A DNA stretch of 64,000 nt from Phormidesmis priestleyi Ana (GCA_001314865.1 LJZR01000011.1:62001-126000); one strand, 5' to 3'. Positions 1 through 10,548 are shown, counted from the first letter of the stretch. Notes: generated by a model not told the origin, from the sequence alone. Translations and numbers: made by a program.

Positions 1-14
1 GTAGTAGTAGGGGC

Positions 15-209
15 TGTGGAAACTGTGGAAAATTCAGTTAGTTCCTTAGTCTTATTAGGATATAGTCATTTTTAAATTGTGGAAAACATGTGGAAAACAC
101 ACTGCTTTTTCCACAGCCCTTACTATGAAAGAATTCTTTTCCACATTGAGTTACAAGTTTTCCCCGTGATCTCCACAGGTTTTCCACAGGAAAATCAGGG
201 TTTTCCACA
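15..209. other. oriC: Candidate chromosomal origin (oriC): DnaA-box cluster
   Basis: Seven exact copies of the cyanobacterial-type DnaA box TTTTCCACA lie here. Three are on the minus strand (24-32, 78-86, 89-97) and four on the plus strand (107-115, 137-145, 180-188, 201-209), with a near copy at 15-23. The last two sit inside palindromes of the form TTTTCC-aca-GGAAAA (180-194 and 201-215). AT-rich stretches at 33-77 and 214-262 could be unwinding elements. The cluster begins just past the 3' end of dnaA, a usual place for bacterial oriC. Origin activity is inferred; the left edge may lie outside the window. Confidence 0.8.
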
Positions 210-264
210 GGAAAATCCTGCCTATTTATTTACCTTTCTTTAGGAAAAACTCAAGTTTTAGGCC

Positions 265-307
265 AAACATAAAGCCCTCTGTGATTTTCACAGAGGGCTT
301 TATGTTT
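265..307 (-). terminator. Perfect 20-bp hairpin after dnaA
   Basis: The arms 265-284 and 288-307 are exact reverse complements with a 3-nt loop, and the stem starts 28 bp beyond the dnaA stop. No clear U-run follows on either strand, so it may act as a strong hairpin or two-way terminator and not a textbook one. By position it would stop dnaA transcription from entering the DnaA-box cluster. Confidence 0.7.
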
Positions 308-334
308 GATAGGAAGAAGAAAAAGGGTTGATAG

Positions 335-1708
335 CTAGCTACTAGACGAAATTGTGATGCGATCGCTCACTTCTCTAATCTTTTGAGCCAGGTTGAGATC
401 GCGCTTAACGAGCTGCGCAATTTTGTCACAGCTATACATCACGGTCGTATGATCCTTCCCGCCAAACTGCTCGCCTACTTTAGGCAGGCTCAGATCAGTA
501 TGCTGCCGCATGAGGTACATTCCGACCTGTCGCGCCTGAGAAATCTCACGACGGCGAGAGTTGCTTTTAAGGTCTTCTACCGAAATTTTAAAAGCATCTG
601 AAACGGCTCTAATCACTGCCTTGGGCGAACATTCAATACGTTCTGCGGGGGGGTCTAAAACGGGAATCAGGTTCTCGACCGTCATGGGTAGTCCCGAAAT
701 AGAAGTGTAGGCGATCGCGCGAGTCAGGGCCCCTTCTAGCTCACGAATATTAGAGGTATACGATGAGGCGATATACTCCGTTACCTCTCTAGAAATCATC
801 ACCTGCTCATATTCAGCCTTCTTTTGCAAAATTGCCATCCGGGTTTCAAAGTCGGGCGACTGAATGTCAGCAATTAGCCCCATCGAAAACCGTGAGCAGA
901 GCCTGTCTTGTAGCCGGGGGATTTTGTTTGGCGGTCGGTCAGAGGCCAGCACAATTTGTTTGCCTGCCTCATGCAGTGTATTAAAGGTATGAAAGAACTC
1001 TTCTTGAGTGTATTCCTTACCCTCAATAAACTGGATATCGTCTACCAAAATGACATCAACCTCTCGATACTGCTCTCTAAAGCGCTGCATCGTATCTCGG
1101 CGAATAGAGGCGATTAGATCGTTTGTAAAGGTTTCGGTAGAAACATAGGCGACCTTTGCCTGCTGATCGCTTTCCATGCGGTAGTGACCTATCGCCTGCA
1201 TTAGGTGTGTTTTGCCTAAGCCTACGCCGCCACATAAAAAGAGCGGATTAAATTCTCGTCCGGGTGATTCAGCGACTGCTAGGGCCGCAGCATGAGCCAT
1301 GCGGTTGTTAGCACCAACCACAAACCGTGAAAAAACGGCCTTAGAGTTGAGAGCCGATGACTCGCTGCTAACGCGATCGCTACCTGTCGTCGCTACAGCC
1401 GCCACCGTCGGAAATACCGTTGGACTCGCATCGCTTGGCACAGGAGCCTGCGTCGTCTCATTAGTTACTGTGATAGAAACTTCGATATCATGCCCCAAGA
1501 TCTCAGCCGCTACTTGCGTAATCTGCCCCAGGTAGTGCTTTTGCAGCCAATTGCGAGCAAAAGGGTTGTCAGTCAGCAAAATCATCTGCTGTTCAGACAA
1601 GGCTTGAATGCGAGTGGGCTTTATCCAAGTTTCAAACGTCGGGCCGCTGAGCTGCCCTTCTAACTTGGCTAATACCTCATTCCAAAGCTCTTCTTTGATC
1701 TGGGTCAC
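335..1708 (-). CDS. dnaA: Chromosomal replication initiator DnaA
   Basis: DnaA binds the boxes at oriC, oligomerises with ATP and opens the duplex for helicase loading. The 457-residue protein has the full architecture: domain I (about 1-80), a variable linker (about 85-125), the AAA+ core with Walker [10 protein letters not shown] at 160-168 and Walker B ILVDDIQF at 220-227, and the C-terminal helix-turn-helix with the DnaA signature (GGKDHTTV). The start is GTG at 1706-1708, with an AGAGG-like ribosome site just upstream. Length is normal for the family. It is transcribed away from htrA and ends next to the DnaA-box cluster, so autoregulation through boxes is possible, although none were seen directly upstream of the start. 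Confidence 0.98.
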   Translation of the reverse strand: MTQIKEELWNEVLAKLEGQLSGPTFETWIKPTRIQALSEQQMILLTDNPFARNWLQKHYLGQITQVAAEILGHDIEVSITVTNETTQAPVPSDASPTVFPTVAAVATTGSDRVSSESSALNSKAVFSRFVVGANNRMAHAAALAVAESPGREFNPLFLCGGVGLGKTHLMQAIGHYRMESDQQAKVAYVSTETFTNDLIASIRRDTMQRFREQYREVDVILVDDIQFIEGKEYTQEEFFHTFNTLHEAGKQIVLASDRPPNKIPRLQDRLCSRFSMGLIADIQSPDFETRMAILQKKAEYEQVMISREVTEYIASSYTSNIRELEGALTRAIAYTSISGLPMTVENLIPVLDPPAERIECSPKAVIRAVSDAFKISVEDLKSNSRRREISQARQVGMYLMRQHTDLSLPKVGEQFGGKDHTTVMYSCDKIAQLVKRDLNLAQKIREVSDRITISSSS

Positions 1709-2868
1709 AGATTTACCTCTACGGTTTCTTTGGTTATCGGGGTTTGAGCTGGACGAATCAATCCGAATGGTTGAGTAAACCTGACCCTGCTTAGCCCAAC
1801 TTTCGGTTCAACAGGCATGGGATTGGATGAATCTAATGTGTTGACGGCTGTATTAACGGGCCAAATCCGTTGATTTGGTTTAGATTTATGGACTTATGGA
1901 TATTTGAACTCCCTGACATTTTGGCGAGCCCAAAAAATGGCGCTTCCATCCGAAAAACGGCGTACAAAATCCATGTTTAATGAATTTTGTATTTAATCGT
2001 AAGGAGACTTTAAAGGCGAGACACCTACAGCATCCTGCCTGGAGATAAAGTGTTAGTAATTTTCTTTTAGGATTTCGGGGTATCTCCTTGCACCGCTGCG
2101 TTGCCGTGAAACCCTAAGGACTTACTACCTTACTAGATATAGCGTCTGAAGAAGCATAAAAAATCTATATATGTGGTTTCATCTGAAACGTAAATCCTTT
2201 AGCAGTCATGAGAAAAAAATAAGGTAAAGCGGTGGCCCTGAATGGCTAAACATGGGGTTACAGGCGCGTAAAAGAGCGTTAAAGCAAGGAATGAGTTGGC
2301 AGGGTAAAGGCGACTCGATCCTATCGGTTGCATGTGACTGGATGAATGTGACTGGATGTATCACAAAGCTGGAAAAAACTGACCTTAGACACTTTAGATA
2401 CTTGAGTCAGTAGATATTTGCGTAAATGGTTTTTGAATTATAGGGGGTTATTTCCACGAAACAAGATCTTGTGCTGAGACTTTTAAAGTTTGCAAAGCAG
2501 GCGGCTTTTGTAGTATGTGACTGTATAAAGAGAACAGCTGTTCTGCTCCGCAGCCAAAGTGAGTACATGCATTAAGTTGGATTGTTGTTCTGTGCGATCG
2601 CATACTTTTTGAGCGCGATTTTTCCAGGCGCGATCACGCTAGCGTTTCTTAAAAGTAAATGGCTGAAGAAAATGACCCAAAAGAAAATGACTCAAAAGAA
2701 ACAAACCCTCTTTGATGAGACATTCCTAAGAACTGTCACTGCCGTATCGCCCAATGCCTTGAGCTATCTGCTAGAACAAAAATGCTTAGGTAGTGCAGTT
2801 CAATGTTTGCCCCGATCCTTGGCACTGGCCGTTTGACTATCTAAACTGATTTATCCTGAGTAATTAAA
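1709..2868. other. Long divergent intergenic region, no convincing gene
   Basis: About 1.16 kb separates the divergent dnaA and htrA genes, and no DnaA box was seen in it. A plus-strand frame at 2582-2836 could encode 84 residues but matches nothing recognised and contains a duplicated 15-bp unit (ATGACYCAAAAGAAA) near 2675-2700. A GGAGATA/TATCTCC inverted pair lies around 2041-2095. The stretch is long enough to hold both promoters and a small RNA, but no RNA family was recognised. Confidence 0.4.
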
Positions 2869-4242
2869 GTGACCATGAAGCTCCCCCCGCGATCCCCAGA
2901 GCCTTCCGCCCATCAGTCATCCCACTGGCTGCGTCAGTTGTTCAGTTACGCTGCTATGACCGCTGCTAGTGCGGCTACTGTACTATTAGTGACAGGGCGA
3001 ACCACCTCACCCAATCAAAACTTTGCCTACGAGACGCTTCAGTACGAGGCAGCGCAGTTTTCTGAAGCGCCTATGGTTGTACCCTCTGTGGCCGCATCAG
3101 AGTCAGCACTAGCGTCAACAATTGAGCGCTCAGCAGCAGGGGCGAATGATTCTTTGCTGCTCAGCCAAGCGGCGGGACAAGCCATTGGACAAGCAACGGG
3201 AACCGAGCGATTGATAGGGGATGCCAACTTTATCGCCTCTGCAGTAGAGCGCGTTGGCCCTGCGGTCGTCCGTATCGACTCTGCTCGTACGGTCGTTGCC
3301 AGTAGTCGTCCTGGCATCTTTAACGATCCTTTCTTTCGGGAGTTTTTTGGTGAACAGGGCATTCCTAATCAGCCTGCTCAGCGTGTAGAGCGGGGAACGG
3401 GCTCGGGTTTCATTTTGAATGCTAACGGCACTATTGTGACGAATGCCCATGTGGTAGAAGGCGCCGATGAAGTGACAGTAACTTTCAAAGATGGCCGGGA
3501 GCTTCGCGGCGAAGTCATTGGTGAAGATCCGCTAACAGACCTTGCGGTCATTAAAGTTGAGGCCAATAATTTGCCGACGGTTAGTGTTGGCAATTCGGAT
3601 GTACTGCGGCCTGGGGAGTGGGCGATCGCAATCGGCAACCCATTGGGGCTCGATAATACGGTAACGGCTGGCATTATTAGCGCTACAGGCCGAACCAGCG
3701 CTCAAATTCGAGTGCCCGATAAGCGAGTGCAGTTCATTCAAACTGACGCAGCCATTAATCCGGGCAACTCCGGGGGGCCGCTGTTAAACGAGCGGGGTGA
3801 GGTAATAGGAGTGAATACAGCAATCATTGGCAACGCGCAGGGTTTAGGCTTTGCGATTCCCATTAACCGGGCTCGGGCGATCGCTGATGAGCTCATCGCT
3901 AAGGGACGAGTTGACCATGCTTATCTTGGTATTCAAATGCGCACACTAACGCCTGCGCTCAAAGATGAAATTAATAGCGATCCGAGCGCTAGCCTGCGAC
4001 TACAGGCCGATAAAGGCGTCGTCATTTTAGGGATTGCTCGCAACTCTCCTGCGCTTCAAGCTGGTTTGCGGCTAGGCGATGTGATTGTAACCATGAATGG
4101 TCGTGAGATTACTGAGGCCGATCAAGTGCAGCGTCTGGTGGAAGCGACAAATGTAGGAGATGCGATCGCAATGACGCTTAATCGCAGTGGTCAAACGGTT
4201 GAGCTTTCCGTACGCCCAGGCAACTACCCAACGCAACAATAA
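2869..4242 (+). CDS. HtrA/Deg-family serine protease (HhoA/HhoB/HtrA type)
   Basis: A trypsin-like S1C protease with a PDZ domain, which in cyanobacteria handles damaged proteins in the periplasm or at membranes. A hydrophobic anchor or signal segment spans about residues 27-43, followed by a low-complexity linker to about 115. The catalytic triad is visible: H194 in TNAHVV, D224 in LTDLAVIK and S301 in NPGNSGGP. A single PDZ domain fills about 345-450, with the GLRLGDVI motif. The start is GTG at 2869, but ATG at 2875, two codons in, is equally possible; neither has a clear ribosome site. Cyanobacteria usually carry three paralogues, and which one this is cannot be settled from sequence alone. 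Confidence 0.93.
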   Translation: MTMKLPPRSPEPSAHQSSHWLRQLFSYAAMTAASAATVLLVTGRTTSPNQNFAYETLQYEAAQFSEAPMVVPSVAASESALASTIERSAAGANDSLLLSQAAGQAIGQATGTERLIGDANFIASAVERVGPAVVRIDSARTVVASSRPGIFNDPFFREFFGEQGIPNQPAQRVERGTGSGFILNANGTIVTNAHVVEGADEVTVTFKDGRELRGEVIGEDPLTDLAVIKVEANNLPTVSVGNSDVLRPGEWAIAIGNPLGLDNTVTAGIISATGRTSAQIRVPDKRVQFIQTDAAINPGNSGGPLLNERGEVIGVNTAIIGNAQGLGFAIPINRARAIADELIAKGRVDHAYLGIQMRTLTPALKDEINSDPSASLRLQADKGVVILGIARNSPALQAGLRLGDVIVTMNGREITEADQVQRLVEATNVGDAIAMTLNRSGQTVELSVRPGNYPTQQ

Positions 4243-4257
4243 TTACAGATGCAGTCA

Positions 4258-4309
4258 AGCTGAGCTTTTCTTTAGCTGGCTAAAAAATCAGCCGATCAAA
4301 AGCTTAGCT
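4258..4309 (+). terminator. Nested hairpin after htrA
   Basis: A 12-bp stem with one G-U pair (4258-4269 with 4298-4309) encloses a smaller GGCT/AGCC hairpin, starting 16 bp after the htrA stop. It has no long U-run. The word TTAGCTGGCTA occurs twice here (4272-4282 and 4304-4314). It probably acts as a terminator or a stabiliser of the 3' end. Confidence 0.45.
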
Positions 4310-5019
4310 GGCTAGGCGGTCTGCTTATGGTGCAGCGTTATATCGCACGATATGTATTTAATACAAATTCTTTTAACACGACTTCGCCGTTGTGATTGAT
4401 GGTCTATACAGTGTGGCTTTGAGCTTCGACCAGAGTCGATGTTGATACCTTTGAAGCAACCGTGTCAGGCAATTCTAACCCTATCGTTTTACTTAGTTTT
4501 ACTTCTAATATTTACTACATTTACTAATATTTAATAGAGAGAGATTCTGCTTTGCGCCTGCGAAAAGCATCCCAAATAAACCCTTCAGTCGCTATCTCAC
4601 TGACATTCGTTAGTAGCCCTCTTGAGCCTGTTGCAATAATGGCTGCTATCTAGGCTGCTATCTATCTTTTCAGAGGTAGCAGCCACCTGTTTTTTGGTGT
4701 TCTTTAACAAGAATATCGTTTGCAATATTGGCTAAAAAAGCCTGGGATTTAGATCTATCTTCAATTCGTCCAAGCGACCTACCTGATGCTACTGCCCTCA
4801 GCGACTCTAAATCTACTAAAACGATAGAAAAGGCGCTGAACATACTGTGTAACAGATTGGCCTGTGATGTCAAAGTACCTATTGACTTTAGACATGTGGG
4901 ATTAAGTCGATTAGAAACGCTATTAGGGCACTAATAACATTGAGAAAGCTGACTCATGACACCTCTGAGTAGGTCAATGGCGGCGACTTGCTGTAGCAGA
5001 GTAGCTGGAATAAAGCTCT
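4310..5019. other. Intergenic stretch without a recognised gene
   Basis: About 700 bp before the CHAT gene. Short open frames exist on both strands around 4670-4934 (67 and 68 codons, mutually antisense), but neither resembles a known family or has a good ribosome site. They are treated as non-coding. Confidence 0.4.
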
Positions 5020-7713
5020 ATGAATCGTCAAACACGTCGCAATGTATTAGTTCATCTTCAGCGCTGGTGGCAGCAATGCACATCTGTTCCGCAGCGTAGA
5101 CAGCCAATGGCGCTGGTGGCATTAATGCTTGTCGTCGTTGTCGGTGTCACTATTCGGCCTGCTGTTTCTGCAAATGCCTTGCCAGAAAGCCATCATGCGA
5201 GCCTATCTCAACCCAGTGAGCCGCCGCCACAGCAGTCGCAGCAGTCGCAACAACAGTACGCTGGTGGAAATGTCTCTTCTTTGCTGTCGCAGGGACACCA
5301 GCTTTATCAGATAGGCAAACTATCGGACGCCTTAAGCCATTGGCGGCAGGCTGCTGAATCAGATAATCAGCCGCTGCGACAAGCTTTGAGCTGGAGCTAT
5401 GTTTCGCTTGCCGCTCAAGACTTAGGTGATTGGCAGCAGGCTGACAGTGCGATCGCACGTAGCCTATCACTATTAGCCGATCATCCCGAGTCTGAGGAGG
5501 CCAATCACATGCGCGCACAGGTGCTCAATGTGCAAGGCCGGCTGAGCCTGAAGAAAGGTCAACCTGAAACCGCATGGGAAATTTGGGAGCAGGCAGAAAC
5601 GACCTACGAGCGCTCGAATGATTGGCTCGGAAAAGTCGGCGCTCAGATCAATCAGGCCCAGGCGCTGCAAACGATGGGGCTATATCGTCGGGCTAGTCTT
5701 AAGCTAGAAGAGGTTGTTGATGACCTGCAAGACCAACCTGACTCGGCTCTCAAAGCGATCGCCCTCGAAAGCTTAGGCAATGTGTTTCAAACCGCAGGTA
5801 GTCTGGAACAGTCTCGTCAGTATTTAAACGAAAGCATAGCGCTCTCTGAGCGCATAGGCGACCAAGCGGCAGCCACTGCCACCTTGTTTTCATTGGCAAA
5901 CACGCTGCGATTGATCGGTGACACCGAGGCAGCAATACAGACTTATGAGCGGGTCGAAGCGCAGTCGCTCCGCGCCCCCTTACAGCTCAAAGCTCAGATC
6001 AATCGGTTTAGCCTATTACTGAGCGACCAGCAGTGGCAGGCCGCGCAAAATTTGCTACCTAATGTGTACAACCAGCTCAAAAGCCTGCCTGCGAGTCGGG
6101 AATCAATTTACAGCCGAGTGAATTTGGTAGAGAGCCTACTTTCCAACTCAGAGACTGGATCAAATGCAGCGCATCAACCGATGTCTTGGCTACCGGTTGA
6201 TAAAATTGCGACACTGCTCAGCGAAAGTGCTCAGCAAGCAGAATCACTGCAAGACACTCGGGCTCAATCATTGGCCCTAGGTGAACTCAGCAAAGTATAT
6301 GGCCATATAGAACAATGGACCGATTCTCAAGTGCTTTCACAAAGTGCGCTACAACTCGCACAAGTTGGTAATGCTCAAGACATTGCCTATCGCTGGCAGC
6401 AACAGCTCGGCAAAGCCTACTATGCACAATCGAACTTAGATGCGGCGATTACTAGCTACACAGAAGCTGTAGAGACCCTGAACCAGGTACGCCGTGATTT
6501 GCTAGCGACCAATTCTGATGTTCAGTACTCGTTCAAAAAAACGGTAGAACCTGTTTATCGGGAGCTGGTACATCTACTATTGTTGCCCGATGCACCCACT
6601 CAAAAGTCACTATTACAAGCCCGTGAGGCCATAGAGGCGCTACAGTTAGCAGAGTTAGAAAACTACTTTAAGTCGGCTTGTATTGACTCGTCTGCCGAAT
6701 ACATCGATCGGTTGGACAGTGAGGCAGCCGTACTTTATCCCATCGTACTCTCAGATAGGGTAGAGGTTGTTTTATCTTTACCTGATTTGTCTTTGCAACA
6801 CTATCGCACTTGGCAAACAGAAGAAACAACTAATCAAACCATTGGTGAACTTTTTCAGTATTTGAACCCAGCCCTTTCTACCCGTAAGCGGCTAGGACTG
6901 TCTCGTCAAGTTTATGATTGGGTTGTTGCTCCGGCTGAAGCCGTACTCAACAAAAACAACATAAAAACGCTCGTGTTTGTTCTAGATGGTCGGTTTCGTA
7001 GCATCCCGATGGCTGCTTTGTATGATGGTGAGAAATACCTGCTGCAAAAATACAACATAGCGCTCACTCCGGGGCTCAAGCTCCTAGGTCCTCACTTTCA
7101 AAATCCTAAGCCACTAGCAGCCCTAATGCTAGGTATTACTGAGGCGAGAGATGGTTTTTCAGCGCTGCCTGGTGTTAAGTCAGAGTTAGAGCAAATCTCT
7201 GCCCGTGTAAATGCGGAGGTCCTTTTTGATGAGGACTTTACAAAAGCAAATTTGTCGCACGAGATTGACCGAGTTCCTTTTCCCATCCTGCATTTAGCGA
7301 CTCACGGCCAATTTAGCTCCGACCGTGAAAAGACTTTCTTACTGGCCTGGGATCAGCGGATAACCTTAAGCGATTTGGATGATTTATTGCGCTCTCGAAG
7401 GCAGCAGTCTGAGCCTATTGAACTAATGGTGCTGAGTGCTTGCCAAACGGCAGAAGGTGACGACAGAGCTGCTTTGGGCCTAGCTGGTATGGCGCTTCGG
7501 TCTGGAGCAAGAAGCACATTAGCCACGCTTTGGGCCGTTAATGATGAGTCTACAGCAGCTCTGATGGCTGAGTTTTATCAGTTTCTAGAAGATACTGATC
7601 TCTCTAAGGCCGAAGCCTTGCGATTAGCTCAGATAAAGATTTTGCAAAATCCCAAATTCTCCCATCCCTATTATTGGTCTCCATTTGTTTTAATTGGGAA
7701 TTGGCTATCCTAG
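5020..7713 (+). CDS. Exported TPR-CHAT protein (caspase-like protease domain)
   Basis: An 897-residue protein with an N-terminal membrane or signal segment (about 29-50), a glutamine-rich linker, a tract of tetratricopeptide-like helices (about 85-500) and a C-terminal CHAT domain (about 600-897). The caspase-type dyad is intact: H762 in LATHGQF and C808 in LSACQTAEG. The typical segments after the cysteine (GLAGMALRSGA, TLWAVNDEST) are also present. CHAT domains are clan CD cysteine peptidases; the TPR region probably binds a partner or substrate. The DUF928 gene starts 20 bp downstream on the same strand and a CHASE2-GGDEF gene follows, a neighbourhood recurrent in cyanobacteria from memory. 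Export implies action at the periplasmic face. The substrate is unknown. Confidence 0.9.
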   Translation: MNRQTRRNVLVHLQRWWQQCTSVPQRRQPMALVALMLVVVVGVTIRPAVSANALPESHHASLSQPSEPPPQQSQQSQQQYAGGNVSSLLSQGHQLYQIGKLSDALSHWRQAAESDNQPLRQALSWSYVSLAAQDLGDWQQADSAIARSLSLLADHPESEEANHMRAQVLNVQGRLSLKKGQPETAWEIWEQAETTYERSNDWLGKVGAQINQAQALQTMGLYRRASLKLEEVVDDLQDQPDSALKAIALESLGNVFQTAGSLEQSRQYLNESIALSERIGDQAAATATLFSLANTLRLIGDTEAAIQTYERVEAQSLRAPLQLKAQINRFSLLLSDQQWQAAQNLLPNVYNQLKSLPASRESIYSRVNLVESLLSNSETGSNAAHQPMSWLPVDKIATLLSESAQQAESLQDTRAQSLALGELSKVYGHIEQWTDSQVLSQSALQLAQVGNAQDIAYRWQQQLGKAYYAQSNLDAAITSYTEAVETLNQVRRDLLATNSDVQYSFKKTVEPVYRELVHLLLLPDAPTQKSLLQAREAIEALQLAELENYFKSACIDSSAEYIDRLDSEAAVLYPIVLSDRVEVVLSLPDLSLQHYRTWQTEETTNQTIGELFQYLNPALSTRKRLGLSRQVYDWVVAPAEAVLNKNNIKTLVFVLDGRFRSIPMAALYDGEKYLLQKYNIALTPGLKLLGPHFQNPKPLAALMLGITEARDGFSALPGVKSELEQISARVNAEVLFDEDFTKANLSHEIDRVPFPILHLATHGQFSSDREKTFLLAWDQRITLSDLDDLLRSRRQQSEPIELMVLSACQTAEGDDRAALGLAGMALRSGARSTLATLWAVNDESTAALMAEFYQFLEDTDLSKAEALRLAQIKILQNPKFSHPYYWSPFVLIGNWLS

Positions 7714-7733
7714 ATTGTGAGACTTTAATTTCC

Positions 7734-8447
7734 ATGAAAACAAAGAATATTCTTTCTACTGTTGCACTGTTGGGCTTACTTTTCCCCAGCGTGAGTTTTA
7801 ACAGTCCTGCAATGGCCCAAAGCCTGAGATCTTTACTACCTTCTAGCAGTTACTCGGCTAGAGTCGGTTTTGTTCCCCCTCGTGAAAATGGCTCGCCTAG
7901 CAATACACGCAGTGCGGCTAGTCGCTATCTATGCCAAGGTGCAGCTATCGTTCCAGAAGATGGTTTGGTGCTCACAACTAAGGAGAAACCTTCTCTGTAT
8001 ATGTACGTGAATGAAGGATTTGCTGAAAAAGCGATGCTGGTCGTTGAGTCTTCGGCTGGTGAGGAATATACCGAAGTTGTGAGTTTCTCTAAGGAAGGCG
8101 GTGTTGTTACGTTTGACATGCCTACAGAGGCACCTATGTTACAAGTTGGTGAACAGTACAACTGGACTTTTATTTTAATGTGCGATGGAACGATACGCCC
8201 TGATAGTCCTGTCATGCGGGGCGAAATCAAGCGAGTCGCACCTATACTAACCGCAGATCAATCTGAATCAATGCCTTTGGCTCAACAGGCTGAAGTTTAT
8301 GCAGAAGCGGGTATATGGGAAGATATGCTATCGGCGATGGCGATGATTCGTGCCGCTAATCCTGCTGACAGTACAGTTTGGGTGCATGCGTTACAGTCGG
8401 TGGGCTTTGAGGAAAATATTGCAGAGGCTCCCTTGCTTGTTCAATAA
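7734..8447 (+). CDS. Secreted DUF928 family protein
   Basis: A 237-residue protein with a clear signal peptide (a KTKN start, a hydrophobic core and cleavage near AMAQ, about residue 28). The body fits DUF928, a cyanobacterial family of unknown role: an RGGA-like segment is replaced by the CQGAAIVPEDG region, followed by a beta-rich part (LYMYVNEGF, YNWTFILMCDG) and a C-terminal helical tail. The two cysteines could form a disulfide in the periplasm. The ATG at 7734 is preferred to an in-frame start inside the CHAT gene because it gives the signal peptide at once. The 20-bp gap after the CHAT gene implies one operon. Function is inferred only from this partnership. Confidence 0.8.
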   Translation: MKTKNILSTVALLGLLFPSVSFNSPAMAQSLRSLLPSSSYSARVGFVPPRENGSPSNTRSAASRYLCQGAAIVPEDGLVLTTKEKPSLYMYVNEGFAEKAMLVVESSAGEEYTEVVSFSKEGGVVTFDMPTEAPMLQVGEQYNWTFILMCDGTIRPDSPVMRGEIKRVAPILTADQSESMPLAQQAEVYAEAGIWEDMLSAMAMIRAANPADSTVWVHALQSVGFEENIAEAPLLVQ

Positions 8448-8716
8448 GCGCTCACGTTTTAGCTTTTCTACCATCAAAAAAGCCTACTAAGACATCTCAC
8501 AACATATCTCATAACTACAGTCCTCTGAGTTAGCTATTTTCTTTGTTACGTATCTACAGTTCTTTTGAACGATGGAATCCGTAAGGATGAAAAGCTTTTT
8601 CGGAGGCTTTTTTGTGTAGGGCATTGATTCGATTGATTTGTACGCATTTATATCTAAACAATTGCACATGGGAACTCTCTAGATATCGCTTATTAGGCAT
8701 TAAGCAATTTATCCGG
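8448..8716. other. Short intergenic region with weak hairpin
   Basis: It separates the DUF928 gene from the CHASE2-GGDEF gene. An AAAAGC/GCTTTT hairpin with a following T-run at about 8589-8612 may be a weak terminator, so the cyclase could have its own promoter. Nothing else was recognised. Confidence 0.35.
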
Positions 8717-10468
8717 ATGTTTTCCCAACTTAAGTATCGAATTAAAAAGGAGCATCAAATTGCGGCTGTGAGTGTGAGCATAGCGGGAGCTATTTTTTTT
8801 GCAGCAACCATAGGTGTTTTTGAGCCACTAGAGCTAGGCATTCTCGATCAGTTTTTTAGAGTGCAGTCGTCGGCTAAGCGTGAGGTTGATGATCGCATTT
8901 TAGTGGTGACGATTGGAGAAGAAGATATTGCTCAAATGAATCAGTGGCCAATTTCAGATGAAAATATCGCTGACTTGGTGCAGAAGATTGAAAAATATGG
9001 CCCAGCCAGTATTGGATTAGATCTTTTTCGAAATTTGCCTGTTGCTCCCGGAACTGAATCGCTCATTGAGGTATTTAAAGCGACACCTAGTGTGATTGGC
9101 ATTGAGCGGGTGGTGTCACCTGCGGTGGAGCCTCATCAGACGCTAGCCGCGCTCAATCAAACAGCTTCTGCCGATGTTGTGGTCGATGATGACGGTAAGC
9201 TTAGGCGCGCGTTGCTCTCATTAATTGCGCCGAACGGTGATGTGAAGCAGGGGCTAGCAGCTAGGCTGGCACTGGATTATTTGTACCAGCAGGGTATTGA
9301 GCCTGAAATGCTAGATGATCGCGGGCTGCTGCTGCGCTTAGAGAAAGGCCTGATTGAACGGTTTGAGAAGAACGATGGTGGCTATGTTCAAGCTGATGAT
9401 GGTGGATTCCAGGTTTTGATGAATTACCGAGGCGACCATACTCAATTTGAGTCGGTTCCGATAACGGAGGTACTGGCGGGTGAACTGACTGACGAGATGG
9501 TGCGCGATCGCATCGTACTGGTTGGTTCTACAGCGATTAGCATCAACGACCTTTTTTACACGCCTCTGACGGGGGAGCAGCAGGTTGCAGGCGTTTATAT
9601 TCATGCCTATGTCATTAAACAGCTGCTAGATACCGTAAAAGGGCAAATGTTTTTACGCACTGTGCCTGACTATGCAGAGTGGTTGTGGACTGGCTTCTGG
9701 GTTGTTGCTTGTATTGGCATTGGCCGATCTATGTTTCAGAGTAAATCTATTCGGTCGGGAGTGCTGGCTTGGCAGCTATTAACGAGGCTGCTAGCTCTGG
9801 GCAGTGGGATATGCATAGCGGGCTATGCGCTATTTATCGCGGGGTGGTGGTTGCCGATTGCACTGCCAATGACAGCGGTCGGTGCAACGATGGCTTTGGG
9901 CATCAGCTATCAAAATCAGCGGTTGCAAAGTTTAGCAGCCTTTGATGAACTCACCCAGATCGCCAATCGACGATCTTTTGATCAATATCTGGCAGAAGCG
10001 TTGAAGGAACCTACGCAGCTGTCTTTGATTTTATGCGATGTCGATTATTTCAAACCCTTTAACGATCTCTATGGCCATCCAGCGGGCGATCGCTGTTTGC
10101 AGCAAGTGGCTAATGCTATTAGGCAGGGCGTTCGTGTCGCTGATTTAGTAGCTCGGTACGGTGGAGAAGAATTTGTGATTGTGCTGCCCAATACAACGTC
10201 TGAAGTCGCTGTTGAGGTAGCTGGTAGAATTCAACAGCAACTTCAGCAGGCCAGAATTTTGCATGAAGGGTCTCAAGTAAATACATGGGTCACGATTAGC
10301 TGTGGCTTGGCGAGTGTGGGTAAAAACGATTCGGTATCACCGCTGCGATTGGTTCAATACGCGGATCAGGCGCTGTATGAGGCTAAGCAGGCAGGCCGTA
10401 ATAGAGTGGTTGTGAGCCAGTGGCAAACGCACGATGACCAGAAAGCTAGTGCTAGCGAGGCGGCCTAA
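8717..10468 (+). CDS. CHASE2 sensor diguanylate cyclase (GGDEF)
   Basis: A membrane-bound enzyme predicted to make cyclic di-GMP. From the ATG at 8717 it has 583 residues: one N-terminal membrane segment (about 15-38), an extracytoplasmic CHASE2 sensor (about 50-310), about three membrane segments (about 320-410) and a GGDEF domain (about 425-570). The active motif is GGEEF at 482-486. An RxxD inhibitory site (R473-D476) lies five residues before it, so product feedback is expected. Upstream in-frame TTG codons could lengthen the N-terminus by up to 35 residues, but the added segment is not family-like. Its sensor faces the compartment to which the CHAT and DUF928 proteins are exported. Confidence 0.92.
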   Translation: MFSQLKYRIKKEHQIAAVSVSIAGAIFFAATIGVFEPLELGILDQFFRVQSSAKREVDDRILVVTIGEEDIAQMNQWPISDENIADLVQKIEKYGPASIGLDLFRNLPVAPGTESLIEVFKATPSVIGIERVVSPAVEPHQTLAALNQTASADVVVDDDGKLRRALLSLIAPNGDVKQGLAARLALDYLYQQGIEPEMLDDRGLLLRLEKGLIERFEKNDGGYVQADDGGFQVLMNYRGDHTQFESVPITEVLAGELTDEMVRDRIVLVGSTAISINDLFYTPLTGEQQVAGVYIHAYVIKQLLDTVKGQMFLRTVPDYAEWLWTGFWVVACIGIGRSMFQSKSIRSGVLAWQLLTRLLALGSGICIAGYALFIAGWWLPIALPMTAVGATMALGISYQNQRLQSLAAFDELTQIANRRSFDQYLAEALKEPTQLSLILCDVDYFKPFNDLYGHPAGDRCLQQVANAIRQGVRVADLVARYGGEEFVIVLPNTTSEVAVEVAGRIQQQLQQARILHEGSQVNTWVTISCGLASVGKNDSVSPLRLVQYADQALYEAKQAGRNRVVVSQWQTHDDQKASASEAA

Positions 10469-10548
10469 GTGCGCTGGATTGAGATTTACTGATGCCAAAG
10501 TCAGCCGGTAGCATGTAAAGACTGATGCTGACTTAAGTGGACTTTTTT

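Noticed and set aside
2582-2836. 84-codon plus-strand frame before htrA
   Set aside because: No family resemblance or ribosome site, and part of it is a duplicated 15-bp unit.
4670-4934. Two mutually antisense frames of 67-68 codons
   Set aside because: Neither resembles a protein family; mutual antisense frames of this size are expected by chance.
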